A DNA stretch of 64,000 bases. Origin: Stenotrophomonas sp. ZAC14D1_NAIMI4_1. GTDB taxonomy: Bacteria; Pseudomonadota; Gammaproteobacteria; Xanthomonadales; Xanthomonadaceae. A program made the translations under genes and the position numbers. The notes under the pieces are model-generated. The model worked only from the letters and a program-made list of their open reading frames with translations, made no database searches and was not told where the DNA came from. Within the stretch, counting starts at the first letter, position 1. Every line of letters begins with the position of its first letter. Shown here in pieces: positions 18,007 to 25,703 of the stretch. Where the stretch lies: NCBI RefSeq assembly GCF_003086775.1, contig NZ_CP026001.1:1700407-1764406 (forward strand), written 5' to 3'.

Positions 18007-18347
18007 TCGGCTTGCTCGTAGGCCCGTAGGTCAGGAGGCGTGATGCGCCGCGCCTTGCCTTTGCGCTTGGGGGGGGAGCCTGCGGGGGCGTTGGCGGCCG
18101 GCTGGTTGCCGGTCGCTGACTTCTTCCGTTCGGCTGCCTGCCGGCGACCTTCTGAGCGGAGGAAGTCGATCAGATCCTCGCGGAGCATGACGGTGTGCTT
18201 CTGATTCAGGCGCACGGCCGGCACTTCACCTTTGTCCACCAGGTCTTTCATCGCCTCTAGTCCAAGACGCATCATCCTAGCTGCGCCTTCAAGGCCCAGC
18301 GTATCGTCAGATTCTGACGGCAGGGGCCACCGCTGCTGATCAGCCAT
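17994..18347 (-). CDS. Small DNA-binding protein, probable excisionase/AlpA-like
   Basis: 117 residues from ATG 18347; an upstream ATG at 18392 is possible. Residues about 15-65 look like a MerR/AlpA-type winged helix (EGAARMMRLGLEAMKDLVDKG, VMLREDLIDFLRSE), followed by a basic Lys/Pro/Ala-rich tail. Placement beside the integrase suggests a directionality factor. The first gene of the left arm read on the minus strand. Confidence 0.6.
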   Translation of the reverse strand: MADQQRWPLPSESDDTLGLEGAARMMRLGLEAMKDLVDKGEVPAVRLNQKHTVMLREDLIDFLRSEGRRQAAERKKSATGNQPAANAPAGSPPKRKGKARRITPPDLRAYEQADHQS

Positions 18348-18411
18348 AAATGCGCACCGTTGCACTTTGCCACATGGCAGAATTTCGTCCACGCCATAGG
18401 GGGATCAAGGA

Positions 18412-19056
18412 ATGAGCATGCTGGACGCGCTTAGCCAATGCTGGTGGTTGGGAAGCAAGTGCATCCCGGAGTGGGAAGCTTGGGCAGTCGCCGCCGCAGT
18501 TTTTGGTGGGGCCGGAAGTTGGATTGCTGCTGCTGTTACTTACTGGGCTGTAGTTCTTCCTATCAAGCGCAGGAAGGGGGAGGACCATGCAGTTGCATCG
18601 GCTGCAATGGAGGATTTTGCCGGCGATTTGATTGATCTTCGAGAAAGGATGGGGGTGGTGAGTCTGACCCTTAATTTTGTCAAACCGGATGGTGATGCAG
18701 CTCGAAACAACGCTCGTGTTCGCGGACTCAGTAGGCCGGTGTCCGTTCCGGTGCTCAAGGCAACACCTGAAACGCTGCCTCTTGTTCATGGATTGAACCG
18801 GCTCAGGCGAGCGATAGGCCGATGGAATGAAACTGTTTCGACATTTGATCTCACCTATGATCCCGAGCTTGGCTCTCAGTTTCTCGAGTACGAAGTCGAT
18901 GAATTGAACAGCCGACACGCTGCATTGATGCATGAGATTCGAGTAGTCGCTGCACTGATAAGACCGTTTGCGAATGATTCCGCGGAAGACCTTGATAGGG
19001 TTATCTACAGTGGCGACGGCTTTCTTCCTTTGCCCCAACCGCCTGATATTTGGTAG
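18412..19056 (+). CDS. Phage membrane protein of unknown function
   Basis: 214 residues. One long hydrophobic stretch near the N-terminus (AWAVAAAVFGGAGSWIAAAV, then TYWAVVLPI) with a basic RRK after it, and a soluble, partly helical C-terminal part. Looks like an inner-membrane anchored protein. It faces against the surrounding minus-strand genes and is somewhat AT-rich, so it may be an independently expressed lysogenic gene. No family recognised. Confidence 0.6.
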   Translation: MSMLDALSQCWWLGSKCIPEWEAWAVAAAVFGGAGSWIAAAVTYWAVVLPIKRRKGEDHAVASAAMEDFAGDLIDLRERMGVVSLTLNFVKPDGDAARNNARVRGLSRPVSVPVLKATPETLPLVHGLNRLRRAIGRWNETVSTFDLTYDPELGSQFLEYEVDELNSRHAALMHEIRVVAALIRPFANDSAEDLDRVIYSGDGFLPLPQPPDIW

Positions 19057-19060
19057 AAGG

Positions 19061-19843
19061 TCAGCCACTGCCCACCGCCCGGCTGTTGATCAGCGGCAGC
19101 CAGCCGACCGGCACGCCCTTGCCTTCGGTGAAATGGTCGTGTGTCCAGCACCAGCCTGCGAACCGCCAGCCGGTCCTTTCGTCCTCGCCTAGGTAGTTGT
19201 CGTTGCACGCGCCGATGGTCCACGCCGGCTTTGCGGTGTCCTCGGTGGCGTTATCTTCGAACTGCACCAGAAGGCGGACCATGGTTCCATCGCGTGGCGC
19301 GGTGTCCATCGCACGTGGCTCCACGTCGTCGGCTTGCGCGAGCGGGATGGGGTAGAGCGGGATCGGCGCCTCATTGTCGTCGCAGTGGGCAGCTGCTTCG
19401 CTGAATGTGGGATAGAGCATTGGCTCATCGTGGTGTGTCGCCCACGCAGCCGGCTCCTGCCCCATCTGGTGCTCACGGCCAACGGTCAAGGAATCCCTGA
19501 CAAGTGCGTGCACCGGCGGGCGGGCGGCGAGCGCGGCTTCAAGCATGGCACGCACCATGGTCGGGATATGCACGGCGCCATCGATCCCGTATGCAGTCAG
19601 GATGCCGATTACTTTGCTGTCGCAATCGAGAACGCCTGCCAGCGTCTCTCTGGTTACGGCCTGGAGTGCGGCCATTACCATTTGGTCCGTTACCAATGCA
19701 TCCACCTGACCGGCCCGGGAGGGCTGCATCCCCTTCACCCTCTCCGTCAGCTCCATCAGGGTCAGGCCCGGCTGGCCGAACAGGATCTGGGCCATTTTTG
19801 CGACAAGGCGCTGGGCGGCACCGTCTGCCATAGAGGTGTTCAT
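19061..19843 (-). CDS. Phage early protein of unknown function
   Basis: 260 residues from ATG 19843, overlapping the upstream stop by 4 bp. Helical N-terminal half; the C-terminal third has the pattern MDTAPRDGTMVRLLVQF ... TIGACNDNY ... GWRFAGWCWTHDHF ... PVGWLPL, a DUF551-like layout common in phage accessory proteins. Last gene of the minus-strand early operon. Function unknown. Confidence 0.72.
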   Translation of the reverse strand: MNTSMADGAAQRLVAKMAQILFGQPGLTLMELTERVKGMQPSRAGQVDALVTDQMVMAALQAVTRETLAGVLDCDSKVIGILTAYGIDGAVHIPTMVRAMLEAALAARPPVHALVRDSLTVGREHQMGQEPAAWATHHDEPMLYPTFSEAAAHCDDNEAPIPLYPIPLAQADDVEPRAMDTAPRDGTMVRLLVQFEDNATEDTAKPAWTIGACNDNYLGEDERTGWRFAGWCWTHDHFTEGKGVPVGWLPLINSRAVGSG

Positions 19844-20547
19844 GCGCGGGCCCCCATCGTTTCGAGAGCGGCGATAGCCAAGGGCCGCACAAACCACGCA
19901 GCCAGGCCGTCCTCCGTCTCGCCCAGCCACACCAGGCGCCAGTCAGGCCCCGGCGCCTCCGGGTTCCAGTCGATCATCCGCTGGGTGTTGGCGTAGACAC
20001 CGGTACCGACGGATTCCTCCTCGAACTCTGCCTCCACCACGACCAGGTCAAATCCTTGCGCGTAGAACAGCGGCAGGAGGGACGATTCGCGGCCATCAGC
20101 CCACGCAGGCACATCCGGATGGCACATGACTTCGCCATGGCCGTCCCGCGCCGGCAGCCGTGCAGGGTCATACAGTCCGCGCCACGGATCTGCCGGATCG
20201 ACGCCGGTACCAGTCTGGCCGCGCACCAGCTGCAGCAGCTGCGAGGCCTGCGCCAGCCGGGCCTTGGTGATATCGCAGAGCGGCGCGTCGCCTTCTTGGA
20301 AGCTGCTGCGGAGCGCGTTGTACCAAGCCGCCACCGGTGCCTCGAATACGCGCAGATCCTGCACGCGAGGAAGCCGGGCATACAGGTCGAGCAGCGCGGT
20401 CGCGGCCTGTGCCAGAGGAACCGCCTTTGCAGCGTTGGGAATCCACACCGCCTCAACGGCGATTGCCTCCAGGGTGCGGACGGCCTCGCGCAGCTCAGGG
20501 CACGCGTAGGCGATGGGGAACTCTTTCGTCTGTTGGGTCGCGGTCAT
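19840..20547 (-). CDS. Phage early protein of unknown function
   Basis: 235 residues from ATG 20547. N-terminal helical half (REAVRTLEAIAVEAV, LAQAATALLDLYARL); C-terminal half beta-rich and tryptophan-containing (DWRLVWLGETEDGLAAWFVRPL). Overlaps the next gene by 4 bp. Not recognised. Confidence 0.72.
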   Translation of the reverse strand: MTATQQTKEFPIAYACPELREAVRTLEAIAVEAVWIPNAAKAVPLAQAATALLDLYARLPRVQDLRVFEAPVAAWYNALRSSFQEGDAPLCDITKARLAQASQLLQLVRGQTGTGVDPADPWRGLYDPARLPARDGHGEVMCHPDVPAWADGRESSLLPLFYAQGFDLVVVEAEFEEESVGTGVYANTQRMIDWNPEAPGPDWRLVWLGETEDGLAAWFVRPLAIAALETMGARA

Positions 20548-20558
20548 TGGGGTTCCTG

Positions 20559-20936
20559 CTAGAAGTCGACGTCGGTGTTGACGAATGCGCCGCCCAGCGG
20601 CGCGAGGTTGGGCTCTGCTGCAGCGCCAGCCGGGCGAGGGGGGATCGGCCCTCCGCGGCGGTACCGGCGGTGGGGATCGGTCGCGTATCGACCATCGTTC
20701 AGGCGGATCACCTGGTACTGCGGGAACGCGTCCGCCGGCAGGTAGGCTCTGGCCTCCGCAATGAGGCCGATGTAGCGCTCCTGCCACTCCGCGGGCATCG
20801 ACTGCAGGGTCCGCCGGGTAATCACGTGGTACGCGGCGCGGGACTGTCCGAATGCCTGGTGAGCAGGGCCGGTCGCGTAAAGCACTTTCCGGGCCGTTGC
20901 AGCGTCGGTGGAGCGGTCTGTGGAAGGGGCGCTCAT
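20559..20936 (-). CDS. Phage early protein of unknown function
   Basis: 125 residues. Contains a helical segment (WQERYIGLIAEARAYL) and a polar Pro/Arg-rich C-terminal region (DPHRRYRRGGPIPPRP). It sits 5 bp after its upstream neighbour, in the same operon. No family recognised. Confidence 0.68.
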   Translation of the reverse strand: MSAPSTDRSTDAATARKVLYATGPAHQAFGQSRAAYHVITRRTLQSMPAEWQERYIGLIAEARAYLPADAFPQYQVIRLNDGRYATDPHRRYRRGGPIPPRPAGAAAEPNLAPLGGAFVNTDVDF

Positions 20937-20941
20937 CGAGG

Positions 20942-21445
20942 TCAGTCCGCGTTTTGGACGGACAAGCGATCCATGTAACCGCCGTGGTTGGCGGCATGGC
21001 GGCTCAAGGTGGGGCGCAGCGGCGTGGTGCCCAGCTGTTCGATACGCCCGCCGTTGGCGCGGAACGCGGCCAGATCCTCGGCCAGCTGGTCGCGCTCGTA
21101 ATCCTTGTGCCGCACGGTGGTCGATGCATCACTCGCGCGGCCGTTCTCGGGCAGCGCCGTGACCAGGGCGCGGAACGTCCGTCGTTCGCGGGGTGCGGCC
21201 GCGTGCAGCGGGGCAATGGCGTGCTGTACGTGGCCTGCAAGGCGCCAGATGCCGGTGCGTCCGGAGCGCGCGCAGGTAGCCTGGCCACTGCGCGCCAAGC
21301 CGGTCAGCGTGTGGCTGATAACGTGGCTCGACTCGTTGATGCGTCCGATGGTCCTCAGCTGCTCAATCGTTGCGCCCTGCGGGAACTGCGCAAGGGCCTT
21401 GCGCACCAGGTCGGCGCGGCCGGTGTGCTGGGGGCGAGGACTCAT
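20942..21445 (-). CDS. Phage early protein, possible winged-helix
   Basis: 167 residues. Residues 10-75 resemble a small winged helix (VRKALAQFPQGATIEQLRTI, SHVISHTLTGLARSG, GRTGIWRLAG), so DNA binding is plausible. The C-terminal segment HKDYERDQLAEDLAAFRANGG is helical and charged. Overlaps the following start by 4 bp. Confidence 0.68.
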   Translation of the reverse strand: MSPRPQHTGRADLVRKALAQFPQGATIEQLRTIGRINESSHVISHTLTGLARSGQATCARSGRTGIWRLAGHVQHAIAPLHAAAPRERRTFRALVTALPENGRASDASTTVRHKDYERDQLAEDLAAFRANGGRIEQLGTTPLRPTLSRHAANHGGYMDRLSVQNAD

Positions 21446-21681
21446 GCGCGCGCCCCAGCAACCATCTGGCGCATCGCGCTGCCCAAGTGCAGCACGCGCG
21501 ACGACTGATGCGCGACGGCATCGGCGTTGTTGGTCAGCACCAAGGTGTCGTCCAACGGGTAGGCGGTGTGCCCATCCCAGTCGTCCACCACGTCCTTCAT
21601 GCCGAAGTGTTCGCGCAGCTCCTGCGCGTTGGCGGTTTTGCCGCAGCGTTTCGGTCCATAGATCACGACAGAGCGGCTCAT
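21442..21681 (-). CDS. Small P-loop protein
   Basis: 79 residues. Starts with VVIYGPKRCGKT, a Walker A motif, then a short domain with DDTLVLTNN in a Walker-B-like place. Too short for a full ATPase; possibly a minimal nucleotide-binding phage protein. Coupled to both neighbours by 4-bp overlaps. Confidence 0.72.
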   Translation of the reverse strand: MSRSVVIYGPKRCGKTANAQELREHFGMKDVVDDWDGHTAYPLDDTLVLTNNADAVAHQSSRVLHLGSAMRQMVAGARA

Positions 21682-22004
21682 GCGTGGATTCCTTTCGTGC
21701 TGCGCGTAGCGCGGTTGTTGGGGGAGATCGACCGGACGCGCACGCCCTGTCGGTCGAGCCAGCGGTGTGCGGCCTGAGCGGCCAGACGGTTGAGGGGGAA
21801 GGTCGTGCCGCCCAAGCGCAGCGAGTTGTGCGATACCCCCACGCTCCGGCTGGCGCTGGCGGCGAGCTTCGTGAGCGACTGGCGGGGTGCGGCGGTGTAC
21901 AGCCCGGCCCAGATCCAGCCCTGGCACACCATCAGCACCAGCGACTCGCCCTGGTGGCCAGTGGCGAACTGCTGCTCGACCGGGAGGGTTGCTGCAGCGC
22001 TCAT
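21678..22004 (-). CDS. Phage early protein of unknown function
   Basis: 108 residues. Basic C-terminal half (RWLDRQGVRVRSISPNNRATR) after a hydrophobic middle (LVLMVCQGWIWAGLYTAAP). No family recognised. Overlaps the genes on either side by 4 bp. Confidence 0.65.
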   Translation of the reverse strand: MSAAATLPVEQQFATGHQGESLVLMVCQGWIWAGLYTAAPRQSLTKLAASASRSVGVSHNSLRLGGTTFPLNRLAAQAAHRWLDRQGVRVRSISPNNRATRSTKGIHA

Positions 22005-22273
22005 GCGGACAGCGCCAGGTCGCGGGCCTTGGCAATCTCGGCCTCGGCAGCGGCAAGGCCGGCGGCGGTCAAGGTCGCCGTGCGCGGAAGCTCCGGATCG
22101 TCGAAGCGCATCAGGACTCGCTCATCCAGCCAGTTCATGACGCGGCGGGTGAAGACCTTCTCCGGTCGGTTGTTGGGTGCGAAGCCCGCGCGGGTGCGGT
22201 GAAGCGCGTGGTCCGAAGCGGCATGCGCTGCCAGCAGCGCTGCGCGTTCTTTCGGCTTGAGTGCGGCGGCCAT
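22001..22273 (-). CDS. Phage early protein of unknown function
   Basis: 90 residues, helical and basic (LKPKERAALLAAHAASDHAL, EKVFTRRVMNWLDERVLMRF). The repeated short helices fit a DNA- or protein-binding adaptor, but no family is recognised. Confidence 0.65.
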   Translation of the reverse strand: MAAALKPKERAALLAAHAASDHALHRTRAGFAPNNRPEKVFTRRVMNWLDERVLMRFDDPELPRTATLTAAGLAAAEAEIAKARDLALSA

Positions 22274-22287
22274 GGCGTGTCTCCTGG

Positions 22288-22608
22288 TCAGGCTGCGATG
22301 GAGGTGGAAGGGGCGGTTGAAGCGAGTTCGGCCAGCACTTCGCCGCGGTGGCGGGCGAGGTGGGAGATCGGAATGCGGTAGTGCGCCAAGGTGCTGTCGG
22401 TCCAGCGCAGCTCGGCCAGCGCGGCGCGGTCGTAGGGAACCGGCCGGGTAGCAATGCCGCAGCGGTGGCACTCGATGTGCACCAGGTCGGGGCAGGCCGT
22501 GCCGAGGCGATGCCCGGTGGGCGCGCCGCTGGTGGTGACGATCTGCGGCCGGTGGCCGTGGCCACAGGAGGGAACCGATGCAGGCAGCGGGCGTGAGGTC
22601 TGGCGCAT
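22288..22608 (-). CDS. Small Cys/His-containing phage protein
   Basis: 106 residues. CGHGH near 15 and IECHRCG near 47 could form a zinc site (CxH and CxxC). The C-terminal half is helical. The gene starts 2 bp after the stop of the 49-residue membrane peptide gene. Confidence 0.65.
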   Translation of the reverse strand: MRQTSRPLPASVPSCGHGHRPQIVTTSGAPTGHRLGTACPDLVHIECHRCGIATRPVPYDRAALAELRWTDSTLAHYRIPISHLARHRGEVLAELASTAPSTSIAA

Positions 22609-22610
22609 GC

Positions 22611-22760
22611 TCAGCCCCTCACCGAACTGCTGGCTGCCCAGCGGGCCTTCGCGGCATCGTGGTAGGCATGGGCGCTGCGGATCTCGGCGATGCGCAGCGG
22701 CACGACGACGGCGGCCAGAAGCCCAACTGCGAGCCAGGTGATGCGGAGACGGCGTTTCAT
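22611..22760 (-). CDS. 49-residue single-pass membrane peptide
   Basis: Reads MKRRLRITWLAVGLLAAVVV and continues with a polar tail to SSSVRG. One N-terminal transmembrane helix after a basic cap (N-in). Coupled to its upstream neighbour by an ATGA overlap (22757-22760) and 2 bp from the next gene, so it belongs to the operon despite its size. Confidence 0.68.
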   Translation of the reverse strand: MKRRLRITWLAVGLLAAVVVPLRIAEIRSAHAYHDAAKARWAASSSVRG

Positions 22761-22981
22761 GCCCGCACCTCAGCCGACAGATCCCGCGAACAGGCTTCCA
22801 GGCGAAGGCTTGCCATGCCCATGCGGCGCGAGCGGCGCAGCTGGTTGCGGCTGTGTTCGCCCTTGCTGCGGGTCCACAGGGTCCGGGCGGTGCTGTGATC
22901 GCGGGCCGCCAGCGCCAGCAGGGCCTTGACGGCCAGCAGCGGCAGCAGGGTTGGGCTCGGATCGGCGTGGCGATGAGACAT
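22757..22981 (-). CDS. First gene of the leftward early operon, unknown function
   Basis: 74 residues from ATG 22981. Helical and rich in Arg/Ala (TLLPLLAVKALLALAARDH, NQLRRSRRMGMASLRLEA). Probably a small DNA- or RNA-binding protein. It lies 128 bp from an operator-covered promoter at 23110-23138. Confidence 0.65.
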   Translation of the reverse strand: MSHRHADPSPTLLPLLAVKALLALAARDHSTARTLWTRSKGEHSRNQLRRSRRMGMASLRLEACSRDLSAEVRA

Positions 22982-23109
22982 GGCGCGCTCCTGGTTAAGA
23001 GAGGGCGCCGGCGGGTCATCTGCCGTGGGGAGCGGCTGCGGCAAGGAGGGGAGGCCCGGGCCGCTTGGCAACCCGCCGGTCGCCCGCCGGTGGGGTGCCG
23101 GCGGAGCAA

Positions 23110-23153
23110 TTTATCCCACAGCTAAATTCTCAATGCAATAGCTGACAGCTAAA
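23110..23153. promoter_or_regulatory. Leftward early promoter and repressor operators
   Basis: On the minus strand TTGCAT (23138-23133), a 17-bp spacer and GATAAA form a promoter for the gene at 22981. The element TTTATCCCACAGCTAAA (23110-23126) overlies it and, inverted, matches the rightward operator at 24706-24722 in 15 of 17 bases. A second site, TAGCTGACAGCTA (23139-23151), is a perfect TAGCTNNNAGCTA dyad also found at 24658-24670. Confidence 0.65.
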
Positions 23154-23227
23154 TTTATTCGCGAGGGCTGAAAACGGACGGGACACCCCGGATAATTCCC
23201 GGGCATATCAGGGCCAGGGAGGCTGCG

Positions 23228-23764
23228 ATGTTCGGCAGATTGTTGGTGTTAGGGGTTGCGCTTTTGGTTTCGCCTTGGGCTTCGGCGCAGGTCTTCAAGT
23301 GCAAGGGGGCAAACGGAGAGACTGTCTACTCGCAGGACCCCTGTGCCGCAGGAGCTGCACCCATGAAGTTGCGGTCCAACCGCGCGTCAACAGAAAGCGC
23401 GGGCGAGGCTGCCAATCGTGCCGCCGTTTACCAGACGACAGAGCTTGCGGATGCAGGCATAACAGAACGGAACTGCCTGTCCTCGGAGCAGAACAGGATC
23501 TACGGCCCGGTGAACGCGCGCGGGCAGGATGCATCGCGTGAGATTGCATCCCTCAACAGGCAGCTGGCCGGTGCGCGGAATAACCTTGCCGGCGCTACCT
23601 ATGCGTCAGGATTGCGCGCGCAGATCGCAAGCCTGCAGCAAACCCAAGCGGCGGATAGGGCCTCGGCAGACAGCCAGATGGCGGAAGCCAGAAGGCGATG
23701 CGGTGATGCTCGCAGTGAGCGTGAGCGCGCCACGCGGGAGAAGTACTCAGCCGGTGGTAAATGA
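23228..23764 (+). CDS. DUF4124 secreted protein, relative of the host gene at 59805
   Basis: 178 residues. Signal peptide (LLVLGVALLVSPWASA, cleavage after ASA about residue 20), then DUF4124-type VFKCKGANGETVYSQDPC and a coiled-coil C-terminal half (about 95-178) with Cys pairs. It aligns from end to end with the N-terminal half of the host protein at 59805 (shared SQDPC, PMKLRSNRA, RIYGP). GGGAGG lies 7 bp before the ATG. Periplasmic; function unknown, possibly an envelope-altering lysogeny gene. Confidence 0.85.
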   Translation: MFGRLLVLGVALLVSPWASAQVFKCKGANGETVYSQDPCAAGAAPMKLRSNRASTESAGEAANRAAVYQTTELADAGITERNCLSSEQNRIYGPVNARGQDASREIASLNRQLAGARNNLAGATYASGLRAQIASLQQTQAADRASADSQMAEARRRCGDARSERERATREKYSAGGK

Positions 23765-23806
23765 TAGGAGTGGGCGCCAGGTGCGCCCACTGATCACGGC
23801 TCTCGG

Positions 23807-24178
23807 TCAGACGTCTTGTATCGAAACATCCCTGATGAAGCCGGCTTCATCCAAGGGGACACCTTCCATGCAGCATTCCCTGGCAGCCTCCATTTCCCGA
23901 TGCAGCTGCACCAGCGCATCGTTTTCCAGGCAGTCGATGCCAGGCGTGTTGAACGTTGCCTGATCGATCAAGCAGCCCAGGTTGTAGTGATCGCGCAGCC
24001 AGCGGATGCGGCGGAGGATGCTGTCTCGCGTCACGTTATCGATGGTTGATGGCTTCGGCGCTGCGACCACGCGCAGCTTGGGCTTCTGCCCGTCACGCCT
24101 TGCGACGCGCTGGGCGATCACCTGCGCCAATGCCTCGAGTGTCCCCGCGGCTGGGGGCTCCTTCTTTTGGTTCTCCAT
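23807..24178 (-). CDS. Phage protein of unknown function downstream of the repressor
   Basis: 123 residues from ATG 24178. Basic N-terminal half (QRVARRDGQKPKLRV) and an acidic helical C-terminal half (ENDALVQLHREMEAARECCM). It overlaps the repressor gene by 86 bp, so it is likely expressed with it during lysogeny. Family not recognised. Confidence 0.68.
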   Translation of the reverse strand: MENQKKEPPAAGTLEALAQVIAQRVARRDGQKPKLRVVAAPKPSTIDNVTRDSILRRIRWLRDHYNLGCLIDQATFNTPGIDCLENDALVQLHREMEAARECCMEGVPLDEAGFIRDVSIQDV

Positions 24179-24647
24179 CCTTCTCCCTGAGCCTTTGCGC
24201 AAGCGCCTTGCTGAAATCAATCAGGTTGTCAGGGGTTACCGTGGCCTCGCCTCGGTGATAGAGGTACTCGTAGGCATAAGCCAGTGGCGTACCGTCGTCC
24301 TCATTGCTGAAGTCATCAATTCCAAGGTTGGCGAAGGTGAGCCTGACGAGCCTGATCGCGGAGGCGATGATCTCAGGGTCGATTCGCAGATCCTGAGAAC
24401 CAGCAGTAGCGGCATCGACAGCAGCGTCTTCAGGCCTGGGCTGATCCAACCAGCCGTGTGACAACCCCGCTGCGCGTTCGATCTTGCGTGCGACGTCGTC
24501 GCCGAGCTTCTTCCCGCCCAGTAGCTGATTCAGGTAGGAGGGCGCCATATCCAGATGGATGGCGATCGCCTTCTGCGTGCCGAGCTGCGGCTTGAGCGTG
24601 GCAACCAAGGCCTGAAGGTTGAGGTGTCTGGCGGTTATGGCGTCCAT
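24093..24647 (-). CDS. Phage repressor (C1-like, HTH)
   Basis: 184 residues from ATG 24647. N-terminal helix-turn-helix (about 12-65: TQKAIAIHLDMAPSYLNQLLGGKKLGDDVARKIERAAG, quoted in parts as TQKAIAIHLDMAPSYLNQLL). The C-terminal part is not a LexA-like S24 peptidase: no Ser/Lys catalytic motif is seen, so induction may not be by RecA-driven autocleavage. Divergent from the Cro-like gene with shared operators between; the expected master repressor of lysogeny. Confidence 0.82.
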   Translation of the reverse strand: MDAITARHLNLQALVATLKPQLGTQKAIAIHLDMAPSYLNQLLGGKKLGDDVARKIERAAGLSHGWLDQPRPEDAAVDAATAGSQDLRIDPEIIASAIRLVRLTFANLGIDDFSNEDDGTPLAYAYEYLYHRGEATVTPDNLIDFSKALAQRLREKDGEPKEGAPSRGDTRGIGAGDRPARRKA

Positions 24648-24657
24648 CCGGGAAGCG

Positions 24658-24730
24658 TAGCTACTAGCTAAACACCGTTGTTTCGCCACCAGCTTGACAA
24701 CGGGCTTTAGCTGCGGGCTAAATACTAGCC
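24658..24730. promoter_or_regulatory. Divergent switch region with operators
   Basis: Two dyads: TAGCTACTAGCTA (24658-24670) and TTTAGCTGCGGGCTAAA (24706-24722). The rightward promoter reads TTGACA (24694-24699) with TAAATA (24719-24724) in the -10 place, so the second dyad covers the -10. Start of transcription would fall near 24731, only about two bases before the ATG at 24733. Confidence 0.68.
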
Positions 24731-24732
24731 CT

Positions 24733-24969
24733 ATGGACCTACTCACCTTCATTTCGGATCCCGAACGTAAGCGGCGCCTCGCTGCCCTGACCGGCAGTTC
24801 TGAGGGTTACCTGTGGCAGTGCGCGACCGGATGGAGGAAAAAGAAGCCCAGCCCGGCCTTGGCGAGAAAGATTCAGGAGGCATCGGTCGAGATCGGTGGC
24901 GAGCTCGGGTGCGAGCCGTTGGCTCTTGCTGCAATCCGCCCCGACATCTGGCCGGCTGAGACGGCATGA
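24733..24969 (+). CDS. Cro/YdaS-like regulator
   Basis: 78 residues. A compact HTH (RKRRLAALTGSSEGYLWQCA, then KKKPSPALARKIQEAS) of the YdaS/Cro kind. First gene of the rightward operon. No ribosome site is seen before the ATG and the promoter is so close that the message may be leaderless. Confidence 0.78.
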   Translation: MDLLTFISDPERKRRLAALTGSSEGYLWQCATGWRKKKPSPALARKIQEASVEIGGELGCEPLALAAIRPDIWPAETA

Positions 24970-25175
24970 AGTGCTCTGGATGCACGAGCTTGGCGTACAG
25001 GGGCGAACAGTACCGCCACCACGCCACCGATGCCGGTTGCAGCGTCATAGGCGCGGAGAGCGGTGAAGTGCATGCGCTGCGGGAAGCTGATGATCTCTGC
25101 CATGCCGGTAATGTTGCGCCGGCTGCCACCCGCCTTCCCACGATGAATGGTGCAGCGTTTCAGGGGGAAGCATGA
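24966..25175 (+). CDS. Small Cys-containing phage protein
   Basis: 69 residues. Both ends show ATGA 4-bp overlaps with neighbouring genes, a strong hint that it is real. It starts MKCSGC and carries five cysteines in all. The opposite strand holds a competing 76-residue frame (24873-25103), so the call is not firm. Function unknown. Confidence 0.5.
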   Translation: MKCSGCTSLAYRGEQYRHHATDAGCSVIGAESGEVHALREADDLCHAGNVAPAATRLPTMNGAAFQGEA

Positions 25176-25702
25176 CCTGCCTTCGCTCTGACCTGTACTG
25201 GCGCGACGCGCTGCACAGCGCTGTGGCCCGTGCCCCAGGTGGTCTGCAGGATGCCGCGGCCCACATCAGCAAGCGCAGAGGAAGGTCGATCTCGACCGAA
25301 ACGCTGCGCAAGAAACTGCGAGGCATTGATGGCGAGTCTATCTCCATGGAGATGGCCGAGATCCTGACCGACTACCTGCAGCAGTTCGTGGTGACGCAGG
25401 ACATTGCCACCGACTGGGTTTGCTCGCTCGCAGGCCAGTACGACCTGATGGTCGACTACGTCCCGCCGCCGCCCGAGGGTGGCTGGCCCAACGAACTGGC
25501 CGCGATCCAGGCAAAGCTGCTGGAGCTGCACAAGCTGACAGGTGCGCTGGCCGGTGCAGGTATCGACGCGCTGGCAGACCAGCGCTTGACCATCCCCGAG
25601 GCCGATCGAATCCAGGACCTGTCGCGCGACGTGCGCAGGCTCTGCTACCGCCTCGAGCGCAACGCCTGCCGTGCTGCTGGTCAGCAGGGGACGGAGGACT
25701 GA
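25172..25702 (+). CDS. CII-like phage regulatory protein
   Basis: 176 residues. Residues about 10-75 (RDALHSAVARAPGGLQDAAA, STETLRKKLRGIDGESISME, EILTDYL) match the CII-type regulator family of phages (phage_CII). The C-terminal part is helical. In lambda CII turns on repressor and integrase promoters; the position after Cro fits that role. Confidence 0.72.
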   Translation: MTCLRSDLYWRDALHSAVARAPGGLQDAAAHISKRRGRSISTETLRKKLRGIDGESISMEMAEILTDYLQQFVVTQDIATDWVCSLAGQYDLMVDYVPPPPEGGWPNELAAIQAKLLELHKLTGALAGAGIDALADQRLTIPEADRIQDLSRDVRRLCYRLERNACRAAGQQGTED

Positions 25703-25703
25703 C

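Noticed and set aside
24873-25103. 76-codon minus-strand frame between Cro-like and CII-like genes
   Set aside because: Its sequence is not absurd, but the plus-strand frame has ATGA overlaps at both ends and fits the operon; the plus frame was kept with moderate confidence.
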